DNA of 64,000 bases from Nymphalis io (GCF_905147045.1 NC_065901.1:6820001-6884000); one strand, 5' to 3'. Numbered from the stretch's first letter, positions 45,201 through 55,088 are shown. The notes: generated from the letters alone by a model not told the origin. Numbers and translations: made by a program.

Positions 45201-46108
45201 GAGCGTGCGACCTCTTTTCAATGACCATAAACTGCAAGAAGACCGTTATTTTAGCGCAAGGATGTTTAGAGCAACCAGTCATCTTGCTTAACGGCGCACC
45301 TTTACAGGTGGTTAACAAATTTTGCTACCTTGGGTCGCATTTGTCGAGCAATCTCTCGCTTGATGCAGAGATCGACTTCCGCATCGGCAAAGCAGCCTCT
45401 ACGTTCGGGAGGCTCTGTTCAAGGGCTTGGGATAACAGACACCTTACGGTAAAAACGAAAATGCTCTTTTACCAATCATGTGTCCTAAGCACACTCTTGT
45501 ATGGAGCAGAAACGTGGACAACGTACGCAAAACAAGAACGCCGACTAAACACATTTCACTTGCGCTGTCTTCGGAGCATTCTGGGCATCAAATGGCAGGA
45601 TCGCGTGACAAACGAGTCTGTTCTAGGCGAGGCACAGCTGCCTAGCATCATGGCCATTCTAAAAAAAAAACGGTTACGGTGGCTGGGACACGTGCATCGA
45701 ATGGAGCAGACCCGTCTTCCAAGGCAAATACTACTGGGAGAGGTTGTGGATGCAAAGAGGTCTGTTGGGCGGCCTATGCTCCGTTACAAAGATTGCGCTA
45801 AGCGTGATATGGTTGCGTTTAACATCCCTAGCAATCGATGGGAGGAACTGGCAGAGGACCGTGCCAAGTGGCGACGCCTTATTCACGAGGGTCAATCAAA
45901 GCATGACAATGACTGGTTTAAGCTACTAAAAGAAAAACGCACTAGGCGTCATGAGCGGGCTTCAAACCCCCGCCCATCTGGGGGCGCATACACTTGTCGG
46001 AAGTGCGGCCGGAGGATCCTCTCTCGCATTGGTCTACTCAGTCATGAACGCAAGTGCCTTCGCGATGCCGCTTAAATCATCTGTCAAAGATGCAGAGGCC
46101 TATATATA
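42207..46108 (+). mobile_element. Full-length APE-type LINE with 12-bp target duplication
   Basis: TATAACAATTTC is present at 42,195-42,206 and 46,109-46,120. Between the two copies lie a 695-bp leader starting CAGAGGGTGGATCTACC, one long uninterrupted frame (42,902-46,075), about 20 bp of 3' UTR and a short TA-type tail. The tail overlaps the start of the second target copy, so the exact 3' end is ambiguous by a few bases. No poly(A) is present. The leader's many 70- to 140-codon frames are not conserved ORF1-like proteins that I recognise. The element is far richer in G+C than its flanks. It looks recent and possibly still active. Confidence 0.93.
42902..46075 (+). CDS. LINE endonuclease/reverse transcriptase polyprotein (1057 aa)
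   Basis: The protein nicks target DNA and reverse transcribes the element RNA. An N-terminal APE-like endonuclease shows FATWNVRTM (residues 2-10), ALQETR, GDFNA with Asp157, and SDCDTDH with Asp252-His253. The reverse transcriptase shows FVDLNKAFD (Asp626), GVRQGCALAP (681-690) and LLFADDA (Asp746-Asp747). A later HLRCLRSILGIKWQDRVTN segment is typical of this LINE group. A C-terminal C-x2-C-x12-H-x3-C finger spans Cys1032 to Cys1052. All catalytic motifs are intact and there is no internal stop. I start at the ATG directly before the endonuclease. The clade is not settled; it resembles the single-ORF elements often mislabelled craniofacial development protein 2-like. Confidence 0.95.
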   Translation: MRFATWNVRTMRTGFPNTYGSSDCAQKLRKTYSIDVELKRLNIDIVALQETRTEDEGSLREANYTFYWKGKSSLETREHGVGFAVRNHLINAIETPVGVSERIMVLRLNTKSGFVTLISAYAPTLSSKPETKDQFYGQLDETVRRVNPTDRLHILGDFNARVGQGTSAWPECLGAHGIGKLNDNGQRLLEFCSRHQLCVTNTFFKGKMMRKVSWMHPRSKHWHQLDLALTRRRDLRETLHTRAFHSADCDTDHSLVATKVRLVPRRVHSSKPLGRKKINLFKTRDMEVVESFGELVREEVATWDSTASARVEWEKVKSLLTDTAGKIFGYQKAKSYDWFQENEKHLLPLIDSKRQAALNFRLNPCDATRKDLTKAKASLQRSTRFFVNAYWTELCQSIQACANAGDIGGVYAVIKRALGPTPKKTAPLKETDGSVITDSTRQMARWVEYYKGLYSCPVDIQPEAMELVPNLATWHELDVAPTVEELYLAVKKLKCGKSPGKDDVVTEVVKLECLLPILHNHLAKCWEENYVPQDMRDANIVTLYKGKGDRGDCNCYRGISLLSIVGKAFARAILGKLQRLADRVYPEAQCGFRSQRSTVDMIFSLRQLQEKCREQHTPLVIAFVDLNKAFDSVSREGLYSVLVRIGCPPKLLRIVQSFHEGMEVTVLHNGNASTPFDVRRGVRQGCALAPTLFGIFFSVLLKVAFGDEQQGVHLHTRTDGRLYNISMLKSKRYREDLFVDSLLFADDAAFVAHDQAQLQSLMDKFARACDLFSMTINCKKTVILAQGCLEQPVILLNGAPLQVVNKFCYLGSHLSSNLSLDAEIDFRIGKAASTFGRLCSRAWDNRHLTVKTKMLFYQSCVLSTLLYGAETWTTYAKQERRLNTFHLRCLRSILGIKWQDRVTNESVLGEAQLPSIMAILKKKRLRWLGHVHRMEQTRLPRQILLGEVVDAKRSVGRPMLRYKDCAKRDMVAFNIPSNRWEELAEDRAKWRRLIHEGQSKHDNDWFKLLKEKRTRRHERASNPRPSGGAYTCRKCGRRILSRIGLLSHERKCLRDAA

Positions 46109-46120
46109 TATAACAATTTC

Positions 46121-47979
46121 TTATGATTATAATTTACAAAAATTTATATGCATTCATAGTTAATATGTATTTAATTGAAGAACATTTACAATTTGTAAAT
46201 ATGTATACATTACATACATCCTTAGTTGCTTAATATGTTATAATTTTAATCTACGTCTGCTTCTATTTTTGTCTTTTATAATATCTGAAAACTTAGTTAG
46301 TTTTTGTGCATTTTAAATGTTTTATTTAAGATAACTATGTCTTCCTCATTAATAAACAATAAAAATACATTAACAATATCTCATTACTCACAATAGGCAA
46401 GTGCATATTCGCAAGGTAAAGGCAGTGAATCAGTGCGTATTCCGTAACAATATATTACTACCATAAACAAAGTCAATTGTATATTGTATTATAACCTCAG
46501 ACTACATCTATTGCTTTGAATGCCTTAACGCTAAACTGGGTTGACATTTTTACTGGAGTGCTTTGAGAATATACGATCTATGCTTCAGGCCTAATGCGGT
46601 TTTAGACTAACGGCTGTTACTATTGTGAATTTGAATAATTTTAAGTAAACTGGTCAAGAGAAATTGTATAATAAATAAATATAGCTTGACGTTTGGAGCC
46701 GTGAAAATCTGCTAATTTTTATTTTTTATAGTTTCTGTGGCGATACCAAATAAATAGGAAAATATATGTGGACGAGTAAATAATGATGATGAGTGTATGT
46801 TTTTGAATAACAAACGATAAACAAAAACAGTGCAACTAGGTTATACTTTAAATCGTAAGTTTTGTTGTGATATGTGAAACAGTAAATAATAATATATCAA
46901 TAATTGTCACCAACTCTAAAACGTTGCAAATTCCCTAGAGTCCAAACTCCTCCACTGAATAACATGTTACGTAATTTAAATAAAACCTGAATTACTGTAT
47001 CTTGTATTGAATCAAATATTAATATAAATAAATTTAATATCAATACAAATATTAATTTTGTTACATTTTAAACATTTAGTGTTTGTTTTTGTTCGTATTT
47101 TGTCTGGCCACATCGTTCTCCCGATTTAGTTAAAACTTTGTACTGTTATTGTTGACTCTTTCGTCAAGGTTTCTAGAATCGTATGATAAATACAATAGGT
47201 GACGCAACCTAGTCAAGCCAAGAGCTTTTCTAAGACATATAACTCTCCGTCTTATTGTCTCCACAGGTGACAGCTCTGGTTCATTTTTCGTCCAGAGAGT
47301 CTGAATTACAATTCAACGATGAAAAGCTGAGCAGCTACCATTCTGTCACCAGTCTACGTAGTCATGATTAGTGACTGCGTTAACATGTACTTTAGTTATT
47401 ATTTATTTCGATTTCTATATAATGATTTAATCGATCAAATCTATGTAAATAAATATTTTAATAGAAATAAGGTTATGTTATGTAATATTATTATATCAAA
47501 CGTTTAGTAAAGTAATTATACTTATATACGATATTTTAATCGAAGATGCAGTAAAGATAAACAAATCTTAAGTTTACATATTCCATGTGATTTGCAAATA
47601 TTTTTGCTATATTGTGTACGAGGAATAATATATAGTCTTTGATAAATTTACCTTAATTAATAATACAACATTATTCCACTTTAATAGTTATAACCACTTT
47701 AATTTCCGAACCAAAGTTCCGATTACAACTTCGCACATATTGAAACGACATATTTTCGCGATTCCATAGTGAATATCTTAGATTATTCAAGATCTCGACA
47801 ACGGTATCAACATATATCAACAATGGTATCAAGTTTTACCCATAATGTGGTCGGAATAAGCTAAAGATAGCTAAATTTGCAGAAATTAGTGACATTGTGC
47901 AATGGTAAAATATGTGCGAATCTATAATTGTTCGATCGAATGCTACTAAGTGAAAGAAACACATTCCTCTTATATATAT
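46121..47979. other. AT-rich stretch without recognised features
   Basis: About 1.86 kb. No domain-bearing frame or repeat end is recognised. Confidence 0.5.
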
Positions 47980-48043
47980 AATGACATTCTTTATGCTTAT
48001 AATATTCATTTATATGAATATTATAAGCATAAAGAATGTCATT
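47980..48043. repeat. Perfect 64-bp fold-back hairpin
   Basis: 30-bp arms (AATGACATTCTTTATGCTTA, then TAATATTCAT, and the exact complement) are separated by a 4-base loop at 48,010-48,013. There are no mismatches. Confidence 0.95.
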
Positions 48044-48575
48044 ACAACTAATAAATTGTTTAATAGGATAAATTCTTCTTCCGGCCATATTGCGGAATAA
48101 TATTGCAAGGCTCTACTAACTTATTCAGGCATGACTACTTTTTACGCAGATCAATTGCCTTCACAACCTTTTATATTTGAAACGGTAACATATTGGATTA
48201 CAATAATTTTAATTTCTAGGCCCAATGTGCCGATCGGATATTTCTGATATGTGATAAATTAACCTTTTTTTTTAATATAATTATAGTATGGTAACGTATC
48301 GGGGGAAGATTATTCTTTTCAAAATAAGATACAAACTAGACGTATGTATCTTATACTTACATCGGTGAAATCAACAAAGCGAAATATATTAATTTTTTCA
48401 ACAACACCATTTTCCCCCTAAAAGCTAAATTCGAAAAGAAACATCCAGGCAAAAATAATTTACTTTACGCAAGCATTTTCTAACAAAAATAAGAAAAATA
48501 CTTGCAGTTTCAAATAAATTATGAAAATTACTGTCCAAAAATAACAGTATGGTGAATATTTATCATTTCGTTTAT
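48044..48575. other. AT-rich stretch without recognised features
   Basis: About 530 bp. Nothing is identified. Confidence 0.5.
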
Positions 48576-48595
48576 ATATAGTAGTAGTAATAGTA

Positions 48596-49118
48596 GTCCT
48601 CCAGACCGATTTCAGCCACGGCGGCCAATCTCAAGAGAGATTAGCCAACTGCACAGGACATATTATAGTGCACGCAAACACAAGTGCATTCTCTATTTCA
48701 TTACTCTCATAATCCTATGGGACGGCATTCCGACGAGACACGGAAAGAGTTCAGGCACAGGGACAACGGCTTTACGTGCTTTCCGAGCTACGGGAGTGTA
48801 CACACTTCCAACTTTTATTTATTTATTTGTAAAAGCACATTTACAAGATACATATAAGCATTGAAAAAATGAATTTATAAAAAAATAGTACATCTAATAT
48901 GCATGTCAATTACAAGTGTTCATAGCATTTTAAGATTCAATCTAATCAAATTCAAATTAAAAGTAACAAAAATCATCAGTAATTTCCTGACTTCGGCCTG
49001 CTACTTAGAATTTTCGACGGATAAACCCAATAACTTTTTATTGGCCCGATCTGGGATTTGAACCCAGGACCACGGGGTCTGCGGCTTTATATCTATCCAC
49101 TAGACCAACGAAGCAGTC
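48596..49118 (-). repeat. SINE D copy interrupted by a nested insertion
   Basis: The left part (48,596-48,812) and the right part (48,986-49,118) align with the complete SINE D at 40,779-41,135. A 173-bp AT-rich block (48,813-48,985) interrupts them. The tRNA-like head at the right end has an intact box B (GGTTCAAATCC on the minus strand, 49,054-49,064). A GTA/TAG microsatellite at about 48,578-48,597 forms the tail. Confidence 0.88.
48813..48985 (-). mobile_element. Insertion nested in SINE D
   Basis: It begins TTTTATTTATTTATTTGTAA, then AAGCACATTTACAAGATACA, and ends near AATCATCAGTAATTT. The reverse A-rich repeat (TAAATAAATAAAA on the minus strand) suggests the 3' end of a LINE-like element inserted in minus orientation. 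The family is unknown. Confidence 0.55.
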
Positions 49119-49568
49119 TAGAAGAGACTATATATTATGTAACATTTACGTAAACTTGCTACAACACAAAGCTTTTGAGCACCGATTCAAAGGCGTGAGG
49201 CATACAGAGGATAAATATTAAATTACAAATGAAGCAGGAAACAGACTTTAATGGGTTGTCACGATAAACTGAAGTGTTCATATAAATTACCCCGGGAACA
49301 CAAGTCTTTTTATTTTTAGTAAGGAAATAATACAAAACTAATTTTTTTTGTTAAATATCTCAACTATTTTATTTAAAGAAGAAATTTATATTAAGATCAT
49401 AGGTAGAGACGAAATTTATTATTTATTTAATTATATATAATTTCTTTATTAATAAATAAAGTTATTTCTCCTCACAATATGTCGAAAAATTATAAATCAT
49501 TTTTTTTTAATAAATCTAAGCACACTTATAAGTTATACATCGAAATGGTTAAATCCGAACAAAAAAAC
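49119..49568. other. AT-rich stretch without recognised features
   Basis: About 450 bp. Nothing is identified. Confidence 0.5.
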
Positions 49569-49620
49569 AAGTGGCACTGCTAATATGAAGGTATCACATA
49601 TCTTATTAGCAGTGCCACTT
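49569..49620. repeat. 52-bp inverted repeat, 17-bp arms
   Basis: AAGTGGCACTGCTAATA at 49,569-49,585 and its exact complement at 49,604-49,620 are separated by an 18-base loop. It could be a miniature fold-back or the relic of a small inverted-repeat element. Confidence 0.88.
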
Positions 49621-49743
49621 TTTCTTCCTTCCGTAAAGGGACATGTTATATATTTTTTCCATTTAATGTGCTAAATTTTAAACCTTTTGCTTTTTTTTAT
49701 ATTTATATTATTTTATTATTTAACATTAGATTATTGACATTTT

Positions 49744-52700
49744 GATCCGTGCAGTGACGGAGAAAGAATACATTTCACTGCCCCTCTCTTTCCCATGGGT
49801 GTCGTAAGAGGCGACTAAGGGATATCTGAGCGACCATCTGCTCACCTGGTGGTAGGATGCTAACATCCGCCTGGCTTGTTACCACCGTACGCATGGTGAA
49901 AAACTCGTGAAGTGGCTTGCAGCCGCGTTTCGAGGTCAGCCAGCGTACAGCCAGAGCCCGAGCGAGTATTGCCGCGATGGGTGTTGGTCCGGTTGGAGAC
50001 GGCTGTTGAACCAATGCCGGGGGAAACTGTATTGACCTGCCGGTCAGGGAGACCCGAAGAAACGGCTGTTCCGCTGGCCGCCCGTGGCATAGTACAGGGG
50101 CCCGAGCGTGCCTAACCAGCTCGTGAGGCTGCCCCACCAGGCCACGCATAATCTCGGGGTGGACCGTCGTGCCGGTTGGTGACCGGTAGGTGGGGTCCCG
50201 GCGGCCACTTCCGGGGGGGTTCGGGGGCCCTTCCGACCGGCGGGTCAGTGTATTTTTCCTTTTGGCAACCACTTGGGGAAATACGCCTCCACACTTTGCC
50301 CATCCCTATCGTGGCAATACATCGCTCGCTTCACGTCTCTTTTCCATTTAATTTCTCCCAAATGGCGCAACAAAAAAGAAATAACGGTCGTACAGCGGTG
50401 CTCACCCCCACCATACCCACGCTGTTTGAGGTCGAGTTCTCTAACATCCGAGGACTCCACGCTAACCTCAACGCTGTCCACCACCATCTCGAGACAGCAC
50501 GGCCAGCAATGTTGTTTCTCACGGAGACACAAATACTCCGTCCTGCCGATACCAGCTACCTTAATTATCCCGGCTACACGCTTGAAGAATCCTTCAAAGC
50601 GAAAGCCGGAGTATGCTTGTTCGTCAGGACGGATGTTTGCTGTCACCGACTGCGCTGCTTGGAGGACCCCTCCTTCTCCATGTTGGTGGTACGTGTGGAC
50701 CTGGTTCGTCAGAGCCGAGTCTACGTGTGCCTCTACAGATCCCACAATGGTGACTTGGAGACTAGCCGACTATTTGACCATCTTAGTCGGGTGGCAGATG
50801 CTGCGCAAGAGCAATTTCCTAACGCGGAATTGGTGTTTTTGGGGGACTTTAATGCTCACCACGAATCCTGGTTGAAATCCCTCAAAACTGACCATGCTGG
50901 AAGGACTGCTCATGCTTTTGCTCTCACACATGACTTGACCCAACTGGTTGATCAGCCCACCAGGATCCCAGACATTGATGGGCAAGCACCTTCTCTACTG
51001 GACCTTCTGCTGACTTCTCACCCGGTGGAATATCAGGTTGTGGTTCAGGCTCCTCTTGGCTCTTCGGATCACAGCCTTATTTCTACCAGAGTGCCACAGG
51101 CCAAGCTGCCGCCACTAGCGGTATGCAAACGTCGCGTTTGGCACTATAAGTCGGCGGATTGGGACGGTATGCGCGATTACTATGCGTCGGTCCCTTGGAA
51201 GGAACGTTGCTTCAGTGGGAATGACCCGACAGCTAGTGCCGCTGCTGTTGCTGGCGAGATCATGCTGGGAATGGAATACTACATTCCTAGCTCAGATCTC
51301 GTCAGTAGGAGTACGCGTAACCGTTGGTTCACTCGTGAATGTGCCGATGCTGTATCAGCTAAGCAGGCGGCATATCGCAAGTGGATCAACGGCTGCATTA
51401 GCGGGGCATCTAACATTGACTCACTGAAAGCAAACTATAATAAAAATTCCAAGTCCTGTAGAAAGGCATACACGAGTGCGGATGCACAGCGCATTGTACA
51501 GATTGGTCATGACCTTGTTTCGCATCCTAGGGGCTCCCGTAGCTTCTGGCGTCTGACCAAGTCTGTGCAAAACAATTTCTGCCAACCTTCGCTGCCACCG
51601 CTCAGAAATCCGGACGGATCGCTAGCTCACAGTCCGCAAGAGCAAGCTGATCTCCTGGCTAAACTCTTTGCCGACAATTCCGTCATCGATGATTGTAGTG
51701 CACTGCCACCTACAATACCTGCATGTGGCCATACGATGCCTGACATTAAAATCAGGCAACGTGATGTGCGTGCGGAGCTGCAATCACTTGATGTACGGAA
51801 AGCTAGCGGTCCCGATGGAATACCAGCCATAGTGCTGAAGAAGTGCGCAGCGGAGCTGTCTCCTGTGTTAACGCGCCTGTTCCAACTTTCTCTCTCTTCG
51901 GGAAGTGTGCCGGAGGCTTGGAGAAGAGCTAATGTGCAAGCGGTTCCCAAAAAAGGGGATCGGTCTGACCCGGCAAATTATCGGCCAATAGCTATCACCT
52001 CAGTACTTTGTAAGGTGATGGAACGGATTTTAAACAACCAACTGATCCATTACCTAGAAGATCACTGTCTAATTAATGATCGTCAGTACGGTTTTCGACC
52101 AAAACGGTCCACAGGTGATCTTCTAGCGTACGTAACGCACCTCTGGGGTGAAGCTATCGACAAGCATGGAGAATCGTTGGCTGTCAGCCTCGATATCTCC
52201 AAGGCTTTCGACAGGGTCTGGCACAGAAGTCTTCTCTCCAAGCTACCGGCATATGGTCTGCCTGCTCAGCTATGCACCTGGATTGCCAGCTTCCTACACA
52301 AGCGTAGCCTTCGTGTTTTAGTAGATGGTTGCGCTTCACAATTCTATGTAGTGAATGCTGGGGTCCCCCAGGGATCTGTGCTATCTCCCACACTCTTTCT
52401 TTTGCATATCAATGATATGCTCTCCCTTGGGAACATACATTGCTATGCAGATGATAGTACAGTGCATGGTGGATACCACGGACGCGCAGTGGCTGGGCGG
52501 GCGGAAACTGAGGAGAGGCGGGAGAATCTTGTCATTGAACTCGATAGGACGTTAGATCTCATCGCCAAATGGGGCTCTGATAATCTTGTTGAGTTTAATG
52601 CCAAGAAAACACAGGTATGCGCTCTCACGGCGAAAAAGTCAACATTTTCCCCTCTTCCCTCCCTCTGTGGTACTCCGCTGGTGATGCAAAGCAAAATCGC

Positions 52701-53417
52701 CATGCTGGGGATTGACGTTCGCTGCGACCTTAGTCCAAGGGATTACATCGAGACTGTTATAAAAACAGCTTCACGGAAACTCGGAGTTCTGAACAAGGTG
52801 CGGCGCTTTTTCACGCCACAACAACTGTGCCTGCTGTACAAAACACAGGTACGGTCTTGCGTGGAATATTGCTCGCACCTTTGGGATGGCTCCGCTAAGT
52901 ACCTACTTGAGGCCTTGGACCGGTTGCAGCGACGTGCCGTACGCATTATTGGCGACGTAAAGGTCACAAACACCCTTGAACCTTTACAATTGCGTCGTGA
53001 GATAGCAGCACTGAGCGCTTTCTATCGACTGTATCACGGCGAGTGCTCTGAGGAATTATTCTCTCTAATTCCTGCTTCCCCCTTCCTTCTTAAGTCCACG
53101 CGGGCTGGTTCTCGATGTCACCGCCTAACTGTGACATCAATTCCATCGCGAACAAAGAAATTTGGCAACTCCTTTCTTTGTCGCACTTCCAAAAAATGGA
53201 ATTCCTTACCAGCTCACGTATTCCCCTCCTCTTACAACCCGGGTTCCTTCAAACGAGGCGTGAAGAGGCATCTTGCGGGCCGGCAAGGCGAAGGCGGCTA
53301 GTGCAGAACGTTTTTCCCGTCTGTACTGGCCGTCGTCGCGTTTGGACTCTACTACCACTTACCATCAGGTGGAGTAGAGTCATTTGCCCTCCCGGCGATA
53401 TAAAAAAAAAAAAAAAA
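49744..53417 (+). mobile_element. CR1/jockey-like LINE with intact RT frame
   Basis: A GC-rich block starts at about 49,744 (GATCCGTGCAGTGACGGAG) with a leader containing TTTCCCATGGGTGTCGTAAG. It continues through one long frame to a 3' UTR (GGTGGAGTAGAGTCATTTGC, CCTCCCGGCGATAT) and an A-rich tail at about 53,402-53,417. No clear target duplication is visible, so the 5' boundary is approximate and the element may be 5'-truncated. A separate ORF1 protein is not recognisable in the 620-bp leader. The gene order resembles the Zenon/CR1 group of Lepidoptera (from memory). An internally deleted copy of the same type lies at 806-1212. Confidence 0.88.
50362..53301 (+). CDS. LINE endonuclease/reverse transcriptase (979 aa)
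   Basis: Target-primed reverse transcription enzyme. The endonuclease part shows SNIRGLHANLNAV near the start, LTETQI, LGDFNAHH (Asp162) and SSDHSLI (Asp236-His237). The RT part shows KKGDRSDPANYRPIA, LDISKAFDRVWH (Asp611), GVPQGSVLSPTLF (667-679) and CYADDST (Asp697-Asp698). The C-terminus ends with the R-KKWNSLPAHVFPSSYNPGSFKRGV pattern of CR1/jockey relatives. The frame is open upstream to 50,176 without an ATG. I choose the ATG at 50,362 (MAQQKRNN) because it precedes the endonuclease and follows non-conserved GC-rich leader. There are no internal stops and all catalytic residues are present. Confidence 0.93.
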   Translation: MAQQKRNNGRTAVLTPTIPTLFEVEFSNIRGLHANLNAVHHHLETARPAMLFLTETQILRPADTSYLNYPGYTLEESFKAKAGVCLFVRTDVCCHRLRCLEDPSFSMLVVRVDLVRQSRVYVCLYRSHNGDLETSRLFDHLSRVADAAQEQFPNAELVFLGDFNAHHESWLKSLKTDHAGRTAHAFALTHDLTQLVDQPTRIPDIDGQAPSLLDLLLTSHPVEYQVVVQAPLGSSDHSLISTRVPQAKLPPLAVCKRRVWHYKSADWDGMRDYYASVPWKERCFSGNDPTASAAAVAGEIMLGMEYYIPSSDLVSRSTRNRWFTRECADAVSAKQAAYRKWINGCISGASNIDSLKANYNKNSKSCRKAYTSADAQRIVQIGHDLVSHPRGSRSFWRLTKSVQNNFCQPSLPPLRNPDGSLAHSPQEQADLLAKLFADNSVIDDCSALPPTIPACGHTMPDIKIRQRDVRAELQSLDVRKASGPDGIPAIVLKKCAAELSPVLTRLFQLSLSSGSVPEAWRRANVQAVPKKGDRSDPANYRPIAITSVLCKVMERILNNQLIHYLEDHCLINDRQYGFRPKRSTGDLLAYVTHLWGEAIDKHGESLAVSLDISKAFDRVWHRSLLSKLPAYGLPAQLCTWIASFLHKRSLRVLVDGCASQFYVVNAGVPQGSVLSPTLFLLHINDMLSLGNIHCYADDSTVHGGYHGRAVAGRAETEERRENLVIELDRTLDLIAKWGSDNLVEFNAKKTQVCALTAKKSTFSPLPSLCGTPLVMQSKIAMLGIDVRCDLSPRDYIETVIKTASRKLGVLNKVRRFFTPQQLCLLYKTQVRSCVEYCSHLWDGSAKYLLEALDRLQRRAVRIIGDVKVTNTLEPLQLRREIAALSAFYRLYHGECSEELFSLIPASPFLLKSTRAGSRCHRLTVTSIPSRTKKFGNSFLCRTSKKWNSLPAHVFPSSYNPGSFKRGVKRHLAGRQGEGG

Positions 53418-53594
53418 CATAAAAATGCATTTAAATCAGCAATATATTAAGCGTCATTATGTTCCTGTTTTCTTTATATTTTAGGAACTAATAAAATATC
53501 ATCTGCAAACAATATATCATAATAACAATATTTCATATTCGTTCTTTACAATTTTAACTACTTACAATAATAAAGACCAAAGCGCCATAGGTAC

Positions 53595-53840
53595 ATAGTG
53601 GAACTTCCCCGCCTACGTACGAAGCGCTTTGAATCCACATTTATTATTCGCACTGCGAAACTGTGGAATGCTTTGCCTGAGTCCATATTTCCTGATAGGT
53701 ACAATGTTGGTGTCTTTAAATCCAGGGTAAGCAGGTATGTTCAACGGTTCTCGGTGTTTATTTTCCGAATCAGTGGTAGTTTCTAATTTGACTATCAATA
53801 AGTAGGTGTAATGCTTCTATGCCGAATAAAGTATTTTTAT
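53595..53840 (+). pseudogene. Second CR1/jockey-like LINE 3' end
   Basis: The frame 53,598-53,786 reads LPRLRTKRFESTFIIRTAKL, then WNALPESIFPDRYNVGVFKS. This is the same type of terminal RT pattern as in the element just upstream but a different sequence, so a different family. A 3' UTR with GCCGAATAAAGTATTTTTAT follows at about 53,820-53,840. Only the last about 60 codons remain. It lies about 180 bp after the larger LINE's tail. Confidence 0.8.
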
Positions 53841-54290
53841 TTTGAATAGATAAGTCAGTATATAAGCAATAGAAATGGTTCAAGTACTGATCCTTAAGAG
53901 ATCCCCATATCAACCGAGACCTTAAGAGATATTCCTTCGTCGAATTGTATTGTTAAGATAAGAAATCAAACGGTCGAACGCACATTCCTGTCCATGGTTT
54001 CATTTAATATTTAATCAAAGGATCAGAATAAGTCAAAGAAATTCCCTAAAGCATACTGAGTACTATTTTTCATAAAACACGATTATTAAATATTGTTTCA
54101 AATAGAGACCCTCACAGATCGGCAATTTAATTAATGTCTATACTCTGACCATTTGGTTATTAACTTATTGACAGATAGTACAGTGAGAGCGGCAATGTAA
54201 CATTTTGATAAACGATTCGATTAATTATTGACACTTAAATGGTAGCTTTAGGTTGGTAAGTAACAATTATGGATGATGTTGATGGATGTT
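53841..54290. other. AT-rich stretch without recognised features
   Basis: About 450 bp. Nothing is identified. Confidence 0.5.
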
Positions 54291-54299
54291 GATTTTTTT

Positions 54300-54835
54300 T
54301 TCTCCGTACCTTTGAAAGAAAAAAAGGAACCCGTATAAGATCACTTCGTTGTCCGTCTGTCTATCTGCCTGTCCGTAAAGACCCTTTTTCTCAGGAACGC
54401 GTAAAGTTATAAAGTTGAAATTAATACCGAATGCCGAGGCCTGCGGTTAAGTCTACACAATCAAAAGATATGGCCGTTTATGTCATATTTCCCATACATT
54501 TGCAAAGGTACTTCCCGTTGAGCTAGAATCATGAAATTTGGCAAGAAGCATAGCTTATAACATATGTAGTTACATACACATCAAAAAATTCCGATGACTT
54601 TGTCCGCGTGGAAGAATAAAAAAAAAACTACTACTATCCACTATAGAGACTCTAATGTTGTAATTAACAATACGTTTTGAGGACCGGTTTTCAAAGGACA
54701 CGTACTAATAGCCTGTAATAAAAAAAAATTAAATCTTAAAATAACCTGGTAAATCTTTCATTATCGTGTGGTGGTAGGTAAACCTCAGTGCGCAAGTCCG
54801 ACTCGTGCTTGCCTGGTTTTTTTGTTAGCGGTTTC
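54300..54835. repeat. Widespread insect interspersed repeat, unnamed
   Basis: One end carries GGAACCCGTATAAGATCACT, TCGTTGTCCGTCTGTC and TTTTTCTCAGGAACGCGTAA. A middle block reads CCCGTTGAGCTAGAATCATG. The far end reads CAGTGCGCAAGTCCGACTCG, then TGCTTGCCTGGTTTTT. I recall this block order from many arthropod genomes but cannot give a class. It has no coding frame. A related far-end block is at 59,570-59,600. Confidence 0.55.
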
Positions 54836-54954
54836 TAAGCCTTGTGCTTATTATTATTAAATACAAAAAAAAATAAAAATAAACCGTTTTGTTAACTTAA
54901 AATTCAATTTTGTAGATTTATATAACAAATAATAGCGTTGAAATAATGTATGTC

Positions 54955-55088
54955 AGCCAGGTGGACCGACGACCTTAAGAAGGTGGCGGGCACCAACTGG
55001 ATGCGGAAGATGGAGGACAGGGAGCTTTGGCGCACCTTGGGAGAGGCCTATGTTCAGCAGTGGACAACGATTGGCTGTTGATTGAATG
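54955..55088 (+). pseudogene. RTE-type LINE 3' end fragment
   Basis: It reads RWTDDLKKVAGTNWMRKMED, then a short RELWRTLGEAYVQQWT segment and a stop. This is the terminal segment of RTE-type polyproteins, also present at the end of the fragment near 25,540-25,600. The 5' part of the element is absent. Confidence 0.8.

Noticed and set aside
32881..48043. The two perfect hairpins as microRNA precursors
   Set aside because: Loops of one and four bases and mismatch-free arms do not fit Drosha/Dicer substrates.
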